64,000 nucleotides of DNA from JAFGTX01 sp942492225 (GCA_942492225.1 CALODS010000039.1:1-64000), one strand, 5' to 3'. Shown: positions 28,129-39,100, counted from the first letter of the stretch. Notes: generated by a model not told the origin, from the sequence alone. Made by a program: numbers and translations.

Positions 28129-28977
28129 ATGAAAATTATTGGCGTAATAGGCGCAGGTACAATGGGTTCAGGAATTGCTCAAATATGTGCGCAAGGTGGT
28201 AACACAGTAAAAATGAGTGCTATTGATCAACCTTCATTAGATTTTGGTATGAAGGCAATCAATAAAAACTTAGATCGTCTTGTTACAAAAGAAAAAATTT
28301 CTGAAGACGAAAAAGTGAGCATTCTTGGAAGAATTTCAACTACATTGACTATCAAAGATTTTGATGACTGTGATATTGTTATTGAAGCAGCTGTTGAAAA
28401 TATGAAAATCAAGAAACAAATCTTTGGTGAGTTAGATACTATTTGTAAGCCAGAAGCAATTTTAGCAACAAATACATCGTCACTTTCGATTACTGAAATT
28501 GCAGCAGCAACAAATAGACCAGATAAAGTAATTGGCATGCATTTTTTTAATCCAGTGCCTGTGATGAAATTAGTTGAAATTATTCGAGGAATCGCTACTT
28601 CACCAGAATCATATGAGGTGATAAAAACATTAACAGCGACTTTAAAGAAAACACCGGTAGAAGTTGAAGAAGCGCCAGGTTTTGTTGTTAATAGAATTTT
28701 AATCCCAATGATCAATGAAGCTGTTGGTATTTTTGCTGAAGGTGTAGCGAGTGCAGAAGATATTGACAATGCAATGATGTTAGGAGCAAATCATCCAATT
28801 GGACCGTTAGCATTAGCAGATTTAATTGGTAACGATGTTAATTTAGCAATCATGGAAGTATTATATGAAGAGTTTGGTGATCCTAAATATCGTGCACATC
28901 CATTACTAAGAAAAATGGTACGTGGTGGATTATTAGGAAGAAAAACAGGTAAAGGATTCTACGATTATTCAAAATAG
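28129..28977 (+). CDS. hbd: 3-hydroxybutyryl-CoA dehydrogenase
   Basis: This NAD(P)-dependent enzyme interconverts 3-hydroxybutyryl-CoA and acetoacetyl-CoA. The 282-residue protein has the N-terminal Rossmann motif GVIGAGTMGSGIAQ. The catalytic His lies in GMHFFNPVPVMKLVE (about residue 139), with the signature VEEAPGFVVNRILIPMINEA and a C-terminal GLLGRKTGKGFYDYSK. Length is exactly typical. The ATG follows AGGAGG. In butyrate formers it sits with crt, bcd and thl; here none of those is nearby. Confidence 0.94.
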   Translation: MKIIGVIGAGTMGSGIAQICAQGGNTVKMSAIDQPSLDFGMKAINKNLDRLVTKEKISEDEKVSILGRISTTLTIKDFDDCDIVIEAAVENMKIKKQIFGELDTICKPEAILATNTSSLSITEIAAATNRPDKVIGMHFFNPVPVMKLVEIIRGIATSPESYEVIKTLTATLKKTPVEVEEAPGFVVNRILIPMINEAVGIFAEGVASAEDIDNAMMLGANHPIGPLALADLIGNDVNLAIMEVLYEEFGDPKYRAHPLLRKMVRGGLLGRKTGKGFYDYSK

Positions 28978-29094
28978 AGTGCATTTTAGAGTTTCTTAAG
29001 CAATAAGTCATAAAATTGTAATGGAACTGTAAATGATATTATCTTCTATCTGTGATAAACTTGAATGAGTGTAGACGTTAGGAAGGGGATTTAG

Positions 29095-30060
29095 ATGAAG
29101 TTTTATCTAAAGGTATTTATTTCGGCTTTAGTATTTTTTTCATTGATTTTTAGTGGTGCATTTTATATGATTACAAAAAATGCAAAGAATACAAACAGCC
29201 AAAAACCATCTGTAGCGCCAATTTCTATTGCAGTTATAAAAGATGATGAAGATTTGGTTCCGCAAGATACACGAACTGAATTAGAAAGATTAGTAGATGC
29301 AAGTGATCGTGTCAACGTTGTAGCGTTTGGTACAGATGGTGGTCGTGCAGATACAATTATGTTTGTTAGTTATTCTCCAAGTGACCAATTATTAGATGTT
29401 GTTTCGATACCGAGAGATACTTATCATCCGGTAGAGGGACATAACTTGTCTGGTCAAAAGAAAATTAATGCTGTATATGGATTTAAAGAAAATGGCGGTT
29501 CAGCAGGAATGAAAACGGCTGTTCAAAATGTTTTAAATGTGCCAGTAGATTATTACATTAAACTTAATTACAATGGTGTTGCAAATATCATCGATGTATT
29601 AGGTGGTGTGCAAATCAATGTGTTTAAGCATTTAAAATATGATGATCCATGGTCAGATCCACCATTGCACATCGATATTCCAGCAGGGAAACAAGTGCTA
29701 GATGGTCAAAATTCAATTAAGTATTTGAGATGGCGTAAGAACAATGACGAAGCAGGTGATGGTGACATCGGTCGGATTGAACGTCAACAGGAATTTGTTA
29801 TTGCAGCTGCAAAAAAAGCATTTTCATTTAAACTACCTGTTGTTATAAAAACAACATTTAATTATATTCGTACGGATATGGGATTGGATAAGATGCTTTA
29901 CTATGGAACAACGGCAACTGATTTTAATTTTTCGAATTTAAAAACATACCGCTTGCCAGGTGAAGAGAAAAAAATAAGTCGTGTAAGTTATGTATTACAT
30001 GATCCAGCGGACACTGAAAAGATGATGGTGGAAATTTATAATCGTGTACCTGCGCAGTAA
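29095..30060 (+). CDS. LytR-CpsA-Psr family protein
   Basis: This 321-residue membrane-anchored protein has one N-terminal helix (about residues 5-25) and an extracellular LCP domain. Domain marks are VNVVAFGTDGGRADTIMFVS, VSIPRDTYHP, KINAVYGF, VDYYIKLNYNGVANIIDVLGG and YLRWRKNNDEAGDGDIGRIERQQ. LCP enzymes attach teichoic acids or other polymers to peptidoglycan. The ATG follows GGAAGGGG. It ends at a two-way terminator shared with murC. Confidence 0.93.
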   Translation: MKFYLKVFISALVFFSLIFSGAFYMITKNAKNTNSQKPSVAPISIAVIKDDEDLVPQDTRTELERLVDASDRVNVVAFGTDGGRADTIMFVSYSPSDQLLDVVSIPRDTYHPVEGHNLSGQKKINAVYGFKENGGSAGMKTAVQNVLNVPVDYYIKLNYNGVANIIDVLGGVQINVFKHLKYDDPWSDPPLHIDIPAGKQVLDGQNSIKYLRWRKNNDEAGDGDIGRIERQQEFVIAAAKKAFSFKLPVVIKTTFNYIRTDMGLDKMLYYGTTATDFNFSNLKTYRLPGEEKKISRVSYVLHDPADTEKMMVEIYNRVPAQ

Positions 30061-30080
30061 TAATGAATTGCAAACATATT

Positions 30081-30112
30081 AAAAGATCGGATGATTATCC
30101 GATCTTTTTTAT
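30081..30112. terminator. Bidirectional terminator between the LCP gene and murC
   Basis: The stem AAAGATCGGAT / ATCCGATCTTT has a GATT loop, preceded by A and followed by T. Confidence 0.9.
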
Positions 30113-30127
30113 TTTTATATTTAGGAA

Positions 30128-31501
30128 TTATTCGACAATCATTTCACCGATTTTGTAGATGTTACCTGCACCCATAGTAAAGATTATATCATTGGGTTCA
30201 ATATATAAGTCTAAAAATGCGATGATTTCATCAAATGTCGCAAAGTATTTAACGGCATGTCCTTCTTTTTGAATAAGCGAGGCCAAATCTTTAGAATGTA
30301 CTTTGCCATGGTCTACTTCTCTTGCAGCGTAAATATCAGTAATAATAGTTAAGTCTGCTTCGTTAAAAGAGGTAGAAAAATCAATAAGTAATTCTTCTGT
30401 TCTTGTGTAAGTGTGGGGCTGGAATATACAAATAATCCTATTATGTGTTAATTTTGTAGAGGCAGAAAGTGTCGCCTTTATTTCAGTTGGATGATGTGCG
30501 TAGTCATCAATCACCATTGCATTTTTATAACGACCTTTGTGCTGGAAACGTCTATCAGCGCCTGTAAATATTTTAAGTGTATTAGTGATGACTTCAATAG
30601 GTACACCAATAGAGTGTGCACAAGAAATTGCAGCAAGACTATTTAAAATATTATGTGTCCCAGGAATGTTCAAAGTACATTTAAATAATAATGCGTCATT
30701 AAAAAATACCTCGAATTTGGATGTTCCATCTTCAGCAAAAATAATATTTTTTGCCATATAAGTGGCATCTTGAGTAATACCAAATGTAATTAATTCTGAT
30801 TTAACATGTGGAATGAGTCGTTTTGCATCATAATCATCTACATTGATTATTGCTCTTCCATTTTCGGGAAGACGTTTTATAAACTTTGTAAAAGAATCGA
30901 CAATCTGGTCTAAATCATCAAAGTAATCAAGATGATCTTCATCAATATTGAGTACAAGACTTGTCGTTGGATTAAAATACAAAAAGTTATCCTTATACTC
31001 ACAGGCTTCAGTTATAAGAATATCACCTTCAGCGACTTTAGCATTACCATTAAATTCTTTGACATTACCACCAATCATGATGGTTGGGTTTAAATCCGCA
31101 TGGTCTAGCATAAGAGAAAGCATAGACGTTGTTGTTGTCTTACCATGTGCACCTGAAACAGCGATGCTCTCCTTGTAACTAGACATAATAAGTCCAAGGA
31201 TCTCGGCACGACACATCATTGGTATGTTCAATGCAACGGCTTTTTGGTACTCAGGATTATCTTCACCTATAGCAGACGAATAAACCACAAGATCAATTGT
31301 TTCATTAATATGTGTACCATCTTGTTTATAATAGATGGTTGCACCTAGCGTTTCTAATTTTTCTGTGTTAAATGATTTATTTAAGTCAGACCCTGAAATG
31401 ATGTATTCAGAGTTTAATAATATTTCTGCGATAGCACTTACGCCAATACCACCAATGCCAATTAGATATATCCGTTTAATATCTTCGTTAAGATTAAGCA
31501 T
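30128..31501 (-). CDS. murC: UDP-N-acetylmuramate--L-alanine ligase
   Basis: MurC adds the first amino acid of the peptidoglycan stem peptide in the cytoplasm. The 457-residue protein has LIGIGGIGVSAIAEILLN and SGSDL in the first domain. The ATP motif GAHGKTTTTSMLSLML lies at about residue 110. The central domain has NIDEDHLDYFDD and the C-terminal domain VIDDYAHHPTEIKATL and FQPHTYTRT. Length is typical. It diverges from purR; the 164-base gap carries AT-rich promoter sequence for both. Confidence 0.96.
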   Translation of the reverse strand: MLNLNEDIKRIYLIGIGGIGVSAIAEILLNSEYIISGSDLNKSFNTEKLETLGATIYYKQDGTHINETIDLVVYSSAIGEDNPEYQKAVALNIPMMCRAEILGLIMSSYKESIAVSGAHGKTTTTSMLSLMLDHADLNPTIMIGGNVKEFNGNAKVAEGDILITEACEYKDNFLYFNPTTSLVLNIDEDHLDYFDDLDQIVDSFTKFIKRLPENGRAIINVDDYDAKRLIPHVKSELITFGITQDATYMAKNIIFAEDGTSKFEVFFNDALLFKCTLNIPGTHNILNSLAAISCAHSIGVPIEVITNTLKIFTGADRRFQHKGRYKNAMVIDDYAHHPTEIKATLSASTKLTHNRIICIFQPHTYTRTEELLIDFSTSFNEADLTIITDIYAAREVDHGKVHSKDLASLIQKEGHAVKYFATFDEIIAFLDLYIEPNDIIFTMGAGNIYKIGEMIVE

Positions 31502-31616
31502 CTATAGCTCCTTTAAAATTGTTTTTTCAATTGCAATGAAAATTATATCACAAAAATGCCCGTAATAAAAAAATAATTATGACAAACCTTTTTAAGGTAT
31601 TGTATTCTTATGAATA

Positions 31617-31655
31617 AACGAATAAAATTAGACATAATAGGATAAAACATTCGGA
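31617..31655 (+). promoter_or_regulatory. Possible PurBox pair before purR
   Basis: AACGAATAAA (from 31617) and its inverted counterpart ACATTCGG (31648-31654) give CGAAT and ATTCG cores 25 bases apart. This resembles the paired PurR boxes (AWWWCCGAACWWT) of Bacillus pur genes, which are also found before purR. The match is partial. Confidence 0.35.
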
Positions 31656-31665
31656 TGGTGATGGT

Positions 31666-32481
31666 ATGAAAAAAATGAAAAGAAATGAACGGATAGGCGC
31701 TATTGTAAAAATTTTATGTGATCGACCGAACCATGTTTATACATTAAATTATTTTACAGAGCTTTTCAATTCAGCAAAATCAACAATTAGCGAGGATTTA
31801 GTAATTGTTAAGAAAATCATGGAAGATTTAGCACTTGGAAAAGTCGAAACAATTCCAGGGGCGGCAGGTGGTGTTAAATATCTTCCTGTTGTAAACCTTA
31901 AAAGACGTCAACAGTTATTTGCAGATATGATTTCAGAATTACAGGATAAGAGTCGAGTGATACCAGGTGGATTTTTGTATATAGCGGATTTACTTTATAA
32001 TCCGAAATATGTTAGATCCGTTGGGGAGTTATTTGCAGAAAAGTTTTCAAATCAGTCGATTGACTATGTTATGACAGTAGAAACAAAAGGTATTCCTTTA
32101 GCCATGATGACAGCATCTGGATTAAATGTGCCACTTGTCATTGCGAGAAATGAAAATAGATTAACAGAGGGGTCAACAATTAGTATCAATTATGTATCTG
32201 GGTCAACGGGCAAGGTACAAACGATGTATGTTTCCAAAAAAGCTGTTCCGAGGAATTCTAGAGTCCTTATTATTGATGATTTTATGCGTGCTGGAGGGAC
32301 TGCTCGTGGCATGGTGGATCTTGTAAATGAATTGGAATCAGAAGTTGTTGGTGTTGGTGTTCTAATTGAAACAGTAACGCCGCAAAAGAAAATGGTTGAT
32401 GATCCATTTTCAATTTTATTGATGAATGAGGTCATAGATGGTGACTTTGTCGTAGAAGCAAATCCTAATTTATTGAAGTAG
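31666..32481 (+). CDS. purR: Pur operon repressor PurR
   Basis: This is a purine repressor of the Bacillus PurR type, 271 residues. The N-terminal winged helix (about 1-75, RNERIGAIVKILCDRPNHVYTL) is followed by a phosphoribosyltransferase-fold domain. That domain has the PRPP-binding motif VLIIDDFMRAGGTARGM (about residue 200). In Bacillus it binds PurBoxes and releases them when PRPP is high. The start ATG follows GGATGGTG. It lies directly before spoVG and glmU, as in Bacillus, and a possible PurBox pair precedes it. Confidence 0.94.
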   Translation: MKKMKRNERIGAIVKILCDRPNHVYTLNYFTELFNSAKSTISEDLVIVKKIMEDLALGKVETIPGAAGGVKYLPVVNLKRRQQLFADMISELQDKSRVIPGGFLYIADLLYNPKYVRSVGELFAEKFSNQSIDYVMTVETKGIPLAMMTASGLNVPLVIARNENRLTEGSTISINYVSGSTGKVQTMYVSKKAVPRNSRVLIIDDFMRAGGTARGMVDLVNELESEVVGVGVLIETVTPQKKMVDDPFSILLMNEVIDGDFVVEANPNLLK

Positions 32482-32631
32482 CATTTCAGCTTAATTTGAG
32501 GCTTATAACAAAATTGTAAAAAAAATTTAGAAAATTTAAAATATTTGCAGGAATATTCGTTTTTTTAGAGAACCTATATATATCAAGAATTGGACTTTAT
32601 GTTAGTCAGCGGAAAGGTAGGTTTTAGGATA

Positions 32632-32934
32632 ATGAATGTTACAGATGTTAGAATCAGAAAATTAAGAGAAGAAGGAAAAATGAAAGCTGTTGTTTCAGTA
32701 ACGTTCGACGATGCTTTTGTGGTACATGACATCAAAATTATCGAAGGACAAAGTGGCTTATTTGTTGCAATGCCAAGTAGAAAAGTTGGAGAGGCAGATT
32801 ACAGAGACATTGCACATCCTATCAACTCTGAAACAAGAACAAGGCTGCAACAAGTAATATTCGAGGAGTATGAAAAAGCCAAAGAACAATTTGCTGAAGG
32901 CACATATGTAGAGCCATCAGAACATGTAGAATAA
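32632..32934 (+). CDS. spoVG: Septation / RNA-binding regulator SpoVG
   Basis: SpoVG is a small conserved nucleic-acid-binding regulator. The 100-residue protein has the family's MNVTDVRIRKL start, VSVTFDDAFVVHDIKIIEG, GLFVAMPSRKVGE and RDIAHPINSETR. The ATG at 32632 is chosen because homologues begin at this point; an open frame runs 42 bases further up. The name refers to sporulation, but SpoVG is also kept in non-sporulating bacteria. Confidence 0.95.
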   Translation: MNVTDVRIRKLREEGKMKAVVSVTFDDAFVVHDIKIIEGQSGLFVAMPSRKVGEADYRDIAHPINSETRTRLQQVIFEEYEKAKEQFAEGTYVEPSEHVE

Positions 32935-32947
32935 TAATAGACTAAGG

Positions 32948-32978
32948 GCTAAATATAATCTTATATTTAGCTTTTTTT
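32948..32978 (+). terminator. Terminator after spoVG
   Basis: The stem GCTAAATATAA / TTATATTTAGC with a TC loop runs into seven T. Confidence 0.88.
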
Positions 32979-33088
32979 ATGTGAATTTTTAGATGGAAAT
33001 ATAAAGTGAGAACATTTTTGTTTTTTTTAATGAAATCGTTTGGTTTTATAAGAAAAAGTGATATAATTCAATATTGTGAAAGGGTGAA

Positions 33089-34468
33089 ATGATGAAAAAT
33101 ATTAATGCTATTGTACTTGCAGCAGGCGCAGGCACTAGAATGAAATCGAAAACACCTAAGGTACTGCATAAAATCTCAGGTGTACCACTTGTCGGACATA
33201 TTGTAGATTTATTAGAAGCAATTCAAGTAACTAAAACGACTATTGTTATCGGTCATGGTAAAGAAAAAGTAGAAGACTATTTATCATCACGTTCTGTAAA
33301 TATTGCTTATCAGGAACAACGACTTGGTACAGGACATGCTGTGATGATGGCCCAAGATACGATAAAAGAAGATGAAACAGTACTTATTTTAACAGGAGAC
33401 ACACCATTATTACGCGTTGAAACAATTCAAGCGTTATTAATGCATCACAAAAAAGGTAATTATGATGGTACGGTATTGACTGCTTCATTTGAAAATCCTA
33501 CGGGATATGGACGTATTATTAGAGATGAAGCGTATCTGATTACAGGTATCGTTGAACATAAAGATGCCACTGAAGAAGAACGTTTAATAAAAGAAGTGAA
33601 TTCAGGCATTATTTGTGTTCAAGGTGGATTACTTAAAAAGTTTTTAAATGAGCTAAAAAATGATAATGTTCAAAGCGAATATTATTTGACGGATGTTATT
33701 GGATTGCTTAGTGAGAATGGCCATCGTGTAAGCGGTTATGTAGTTGAAGATACTTCTGAAATCATGGGTATTAACAATCGTGTTCAACTGGCAGAGGCAG
33801 ATGGTATACACCAACAGCGTATTAAAGAAACGCACATGGAAAATGGCGTAACTTTTTTAAGTCCACTCAGTTCATATATAGAAAAGTATGTTCAAATTGG
33901 ATCTGATACAACCATCGAAGCAGGAACTGTGCTGCGAGGGCAAACAGTAATCGGTGAAGATTGTGTAATCGGTCCGAATGCGGATATAGTAGATACAATT
34001 ATAAAAAACAATGTAGAAATAAAGCAGTCGACACTACTTGATAGTTCAGTAGATGAATATTCAAAAGTCGGTCCCTATGCTTATTTACGACCAAAGAGTA
34101 AAATTGGCCAACACGTAAAAGTTGGGGATTTTGTTGAGGTTAAAAACGCCTCCATTGGAAATGGTAGTAAAGTTTCTCATTTATCATATATAGGTGATGG
34201 TTCAATCGGAGAAAATGTTAACATAGGATGCGGTGTCGTATTCGTAAACTATGATGGTAAGAATAAACATCAAACGATAGTAAAGGATGGCGCATTTGTT
34301 GGCTGTAATGCTAACTTAGTGGCACCAGTTACTATTGAAGAAGGCGCGTATGTTGCTGCTGGTTCTACAATTACAGATGATGTTCCAGAAAGATCACTTG
34401 GAATTGGAAGAGCAAGACAGACAAATATAGATAAGTGGGTTGAGAAGAAACCATATTTAAAAAAGTAA
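33089..34468 (+). CDS. glmU: Bifunctional N-acetylglucosamine-1-P uridyltransferase / glucosamine-1-P acetyltransferase
   Basis: GlmU makes UDP-GlcNAc in two steps. The 459-residue protein has an N-terminal nucleotidyltransferase domain (AIVLAAGAGTRMKSKTPKVLH, GTGHAVM). From about residue 250 a left-handed beta helix of hexapeptide repeats follows (IGEDCVIGPNADI, KIGQHVKVGDFVEVKNA). YDGKNKHQT and VAAGSTITDDVP are acetyltransferase motifs. Two ATGs stand in tandem (33089, 33092) after AAAGGGTG. prs follows directly with 12 bases between them. Confidence 0.97.
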   Translation: MMKNINAIVLAAGAGTRMKSKTPKVLHKISGVPLVGHIVDLLEAIQVTKTTIVIGHGKEKVEDYLSSRSVNIAYQEQRLGTGHAVMMAQDTIKEDETVLILTGDTPLLRVETIQALLMHHKKGNYDGTVLTASFENPTGYGRIIRDEAYLITGIVEHKDATEEERLIKEVNSGIICVQGGLLKKFLNELKNDNVQSEYYLTDVIGLLSENGHRVSGYVVEDTSEIMGINNRVQLAEADGIHQQRIKETHMENGVTFLSPLSSYIEKYVQIGSDTTIEAGTVLRGQTVIGEDCVIGPNADIVDTIIKNNVEIKQSTLLDSSVDEYSKVGPYAYLRPKSKIGQHVKVGDFVEVKNASIGNGSKVSHLSYIGDGSIGENVNIGCGVVFVNYDGKNKHQTIVKDGAFVGCNANLVAPVTIEEGAYVAAGSTITDDVPERSLGIGRARQTNIDKWVEKKPYLKK

Positions 34469-34480
34469 TTGGAGGATTGT

Positions 34481-35431
34481 ATGCACAGTAAAGGGAAAAG
34501 AATTAAAATTTTTGCTGGAAATGCCAGTCAAAATCTTGCTACAAAAATTTGTGGTGAATTAGGAATTCCGCTAGGGGATGCGGAAGTTAAAAAGTTTAGC
34601 GATGGAGAAATTGCTGTTAATATTAATGAAACAGTAAGAGGGGTCGATGTATTTATTATTCAATCAACAAGCTGTCCAGATGTTAATACAAATTTGATGG
34701 AATTATTGATTATGATTGATGCAATGAAACGTGCTTCTGCTGGAAGAATTACGGCAGTGATTCCATACTATGGATATGCAAGACAAGACAGAAAAGCAAA
34801 AGCAAGAGATCCAATTTCGGCAAAACTGGTTGCTGATTTAGTAACAGCTGCTGGAGCGGATAGACTATTAACAATGGACTTACATGCATCACAAATTCAA
34901 GGTTATTTTAATATTCCTGTGGATCACTTAGTTGGATTGCCAATCTTAGCCGATTACTTTATAAAAAAAGAAATTGAAGATTTAGTAGTAGTTTCACCAG
35001 ATTTAGGAAGTGTAACGCGTTCTAGAAAGTTTGCAGATAGATTAAATGCACCAATTGCAATTATTGATAAAATGCGTTCTCAAGCAAATGTATGCGAAGT
35101 AATGCATGTTATTGGTGATATTAAGGATAAAAATGTCATTATGATTGATGATATGATTGATACAGCTGGTACGATTACAAACGCAGCAAGCGTACTGAAA
35201 GATATGGGTGCTAAAGATGTTTATGCATGCTGTACACATCCAGTATTATCAGGTCCAGCAAAAGATAGAATTGAAAAATCATGCATAAAAGAACTTGTTG
35301 TATTAGATACCATTCAATTAGATAAATCATTTGATCTAGAAAATATGGAACAATTGTCTGTTGCACCAATCTTTGCAGAGTCTATTAGAAGAATTTTCAA
35401 CAACGATTCAGTAAGTAAGTTGTTTGATTAA
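34481..35431 (+). CDS. prs: Ribose-phosphate pyrophosphokinase (PRPP synthase)
   Basis: Prs makes PRPP from ribose 5-phosphate and ATP. The 316-residue protein has KIFAGNASQNLA at the start, KFSDGEIAVNINETVRG, the flexible-loop YYGYARQDRKAKARDPISAK and the ribose-phosphate loop VIMIDDMIDTAGTI. VVSPDLGSVTRSRKFADRL is typical of class I. Start ATG 34481 follows GGAGG; an in-frame TTG at 34469 includes the site and is rejected. Its product feeds pyrE and is the PurR effector. Confidence 0.97.
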   Translation: MHSKGKRIKIFAGNASQNLATKICGELGIPLGDAEVKKFSDGEIAVNINETVRGVDVFIIQSTSCPDVNTNLMELLIMIDAMKRASAGRITAVIPYYGYARQDRKAKARDPISAKLVADLVTAAGADRLLTMDLHASQIQGYFNIPVDHLVGLPILADYFIKKEIEDLVVVSPDLGSVTRSRKFADRLNAPIAIIDKMRSQANVCEVMHVIGDIKDKNVIMIDDMIDTAGTITNAASVLKDMGAKDVYACCTHPVLSGPAKDRIEKSCIKELVVLDTIQLDKSFDLENMEQLSVAPIFAESIRRIFNNDSVSKLFD

Positions 35432-35460
35432 ATTAGAGATATAATACAGTTAAATTTTAA

Positions 35461-35506
35461 GAGGCAATCACTTTAAAGAAACATCTAAGGTGAGTTGCCT
35501 CTTTTT
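35461..35506 (+). terminator. Terminator after prs
   Basis: The imperfect stem GAGGCAATCACTTTA / TAAGGTGAGTTGCCTC is followed by TTTTT. Confidence 0.85.
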
Positions 35507-35545
35507 ATGATATAATGCTTAATGAGTTTTTAAGGAGAGATGAAA

Positions 35546-36106
35546 ATGTTTGTAATTATAGGTCTTGGAAATCCAGGCAAAAAATATGACTATACACGGC
35601 ACAATGTTGGTTTTGATGTGATTGATTATTTAAGTAAAAAGTATGACATCCCTGTAGATCGCATAAAACATAAAGCGCTTACTGGTGAAGGTCGCATTAA
35701 AGGGAAAAAAGTAATGCTTGTAAAACCTCAGACATTTATGAATTTAAGTGGTGAGGCGTTGATCAGCATTGTAGAGTATTATAAGGCTCAAAATGATAAA
35801 GTGATTGTAGTGTATGATGATATCGATACTGCTATTGGCAAACTACGCATCCGAAAAAAAGGAAGTGCGGGCAGTCATAATGGTATGAAGAGTATCATTT
35901 ATCTTTGGAAAAACCAAGATTTTCCAAGAATTCGAATTGGTATTGGACAACCGAAGCCGGGATATGATTTAGCAGATTATGTTCTGGGTAGATTTTCAAA
36001 AGAAGAAGTGACATTAATTGCAGAAGTGATTGTACGTTCTGCTGAAGCGATTGAAACGTGGATGGAACACGATATTGAATATGCAATGAATAGATACAAT
36101 GGATAA
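35546..36106 (+). CDS. pth: Peptidyl-tRNA hydrolase
   Basis: Pth frees tRNA from peptidyl-tRNA that has fallen off ribosomes. The 186-residue protein has IIGLGNPGKKYDYTRHNVGF with the catalytic His. It also has KPQTFMNLSGEA, VVYDDIDTAIGKLRIRKKGSAGSHNG and RIRIGIGQP. ATG 35546 is favoured over the one at 35540, because AAGGAGA lies 8 bases before it. mfd follows after 10 bases, the same order as in Bacillus. Confidence 0.96.
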   Translation: MFVIIGLGNPGKKYDYTRHNVGFDVIDYLSKKYDIPVDRIKHKALTGEGRIKGKKVMLVKPQTFMNLSGEALISIVEYYKAQNDKVIVVYDDIDTAIGKLRIRKKGSAGSHNGMKSIIYLWKNQDFPRIRIGIGQPKPGYDLADYVLGRFSKEEVTLIAEVIVRSAEAIETWMEHDIEYAMNRYNG

Positions 36107-36116
36107 GTGAGGGGCT

Positions 36117-39100
36117 ATGAAAGCGGTTATATCAAATAATTTAAGTAAATCAACTGAATATCAAAGTCTTATTCAAAGTGTAAATGAAGGTCATAACCCG
36201 ATTTATATTACTGGACTTGACTTGAGTGCCGCTGCTCTTGTTGCGGATGCGTATTGTACTGAAAAAAAGGGGACGAATATTATTATCACCCCAACAGAGC
36301 ATGAAGCAAAACGTATTGTAAATGATTTGGAAGTAGTGTCATCAAACATTTTTCATTTGCCAGTAAAGGAAGTGGTGTTTTTCCATTCGTTTGCTCATTC
36401 TAATGAAATTCTGCATGAACGTCTTCGCATTATGCATCATTTAATTTCTGGTGAGCCAATGACATTGGTCGCTTCAATAGAAAGTTTGTGCAATCGCCAA
36501 ATTGAAAAAGAGGTGTTCTTAAAAAATTATATCGGACTAGAAGTTGGAGAAGAACATGATCGTGAAACGTTAATTAAGATATTCCTTAGATTGGGGTATG
36601 AAAGAGTAGAAAAGGTTGAAAGCAAAGGTATGTTTAGTCTGAGAGGTGGGATACTAGATTATTACCCACCACAAATTGATGTACCAATAAGAATAGAATT
36701 TTTTGATGATGAAATTGATTCTATTCGAACGTTTGATCCAGTAAAACAGACGTCCATGGAACGGATAGAACAAGCGCTTATTTGTCCTGCCAAAGAAATT
36801 TTGCTTTATAATGATGATAAACTGATTAAGGGCATACAAGCTGAAATCAAAAAAAGAGAAATGGCAGATGAACTTAGTGAAGAAATACATCAGCTTTTAG
36901 AAAATATACAAAGCTATGGGTATAGTGAAAAACTAGAACTATTTATAGATTATTTTGAAAAAGAAAAAAATTCACTGTTAGATTATATTCCAATTGAGAG
37001 TACTATTTTTATAGTGAATCCAAATAGAGTGACAGAAGCATCTGAAGCCTTTCAAAGAGGCATTGATGAAAAATTTACAGATTATTTTGAACGTGGAAAA
37101 TTACTAAAAAAAGAAGGTCTATGTACGGTACCCTTTAAGAACACAATAGAAAAAATCAAAAAACACAAAGTTTTATTAATGGATCACCTTCAGAAGAGAG
37201 TAATAGGTTTTCAACCACAACAAATAATTGGTATGCGAACTCTTGAAGCACCACAATATCACGGTAAGATGAATACTTTAACATCAGATTTAAAAAGATG
37301 GATGCATAAGGGATACAAAATTTGTATATTCGTTGATGGAGATAAAAAAGTTAACAATTTGTACAACTACTTGTCACAAGAGGATGTTATTGTTGAAATC
37401 AAAGATGCAGACTATGATGGGCGTATACAAACTGGACAGTGCTTTATAATTAAAGAGCAATTATCAAAAGGGGTTATTTTTGATGCAATCAAATTTGTAG
37501 TTTTGTCAGATTTTGAATTGTTCAGTGTTCAGAAATCCAAACGAAAATCATTTGACAAGTCAAAACAAATTATCAAATCGTATTCTGAACTTTCACCAGG
37601 TGATATGGTGGTTCATGAAACGCATGGTATTGGTAAATATATTGGTGTAGAACAGTTGTCTGTTGATAATATGAAAAAAGATTACTTTAAAATCATGTAT
37701 TCAGGTGATGATTATCTTTATATTCCAATTGATCAAATGACCCTCATTCAAAAATATATTGGCGGTGAAGTAACGGCGCTTAAACTAAATCGTTTAGGTG
37801 GTAATGAGTGGAAACGTGCAAAGAGTAAAGTTAAAAAATCTATTGAAGACATGACGGATCAACTTCTTGAACTTTACGCCCAACGTAAAGCACAAAGAGG
37901 CTATGCTTTTGGACAAGATACAGATTGGCAACGACAATTTGAAGATTTATTCCCTTATCAAGAGACAAGAGATCAACTCAAATGCATCGAAGAAATTAAA
38001 CGAGACATGGAAAGTACACTCCCAATGGATCGATTACTTTGTGGTGATGTTGGATTTGGAAAAACAGAAGTAGCCATTCGTGCAGCTTTTAAAGCTGTTA
38101 TGGATAGTAAACAAGTAGCGATACTTGCGCCTACAACGATACTCGCGCAACAACATTACACAACATTAAAGGAACGTTTCTCAAAATTCCCCGCAACCGT
38201 TGAAGTACTAAGTCGATTCAAAACTAAGAAGGAACAAGATCAAACCATTGAAAATCTTAGAAATGGTACTGTAGATGTAGTAGTAGGCACTCATAGATTG
38301 TTATCAAAAGACATAGTTTTTAAAGACTTGGGATTGCTCATCGTCGATGAAGAACAACGCTTTGGTGTAAAACACAAAGAAAAAATTAAACAAATCAAAA
38401 CAAATGTAGATGTATTAACATTAACCGCGACACCGATTCCTAGAACGTTACATATGTCTTTGGTAGGCGTTCGTGACATGAGTGTTATTGAAGATCCACC
38501 TGAAGATCGTTATCCTATTCAAACTTATGTCGTAGAACATGATGATCATCTTTTAAGAGATGCATTGGATAGAGAGATTGGAAGAGGCGGACAAGTTTTT
38601 TATGTTTACAACAAAGTTAAGGATATTGATCGTGTTGCAGATCGTATCAGACGGTTATTACCTCATGCACGAGTAGAGTTTGCCCATGGACAAATGAATG
38701 AACATAAACTTGAACAACTTATGACGGCCTTCTTAGAGCATGAATTTGATATTCTTGTATGTACCACAATTATTGAAACCGGTTTAGATATCTCAAACGT
38801 TAATACCATAATAATTGATAATGCGGACAAGATGGGCATCTCTCAATTGTACCAATTGAGAGGTCGTGTGGGACGTAGCAATAGAGTTGCATATGCGTAT
38901 TTAAACTATTCAAGAAATAAAGTTTTAACTGAAATTGCCGAGAAACGTTTAAAAGCAATTAAAGAATTTACAGAACTTGGTTCAGGTTTTAAAATTGCTA
39001 TGCGAGATCTTGAACTAAGAGGTGCAGGAAACATTCTTGGTGCGGAACAGCATGGACATATTGCAGTAATTGGTTACGAGTACTATTGTAAATTGCTTGA

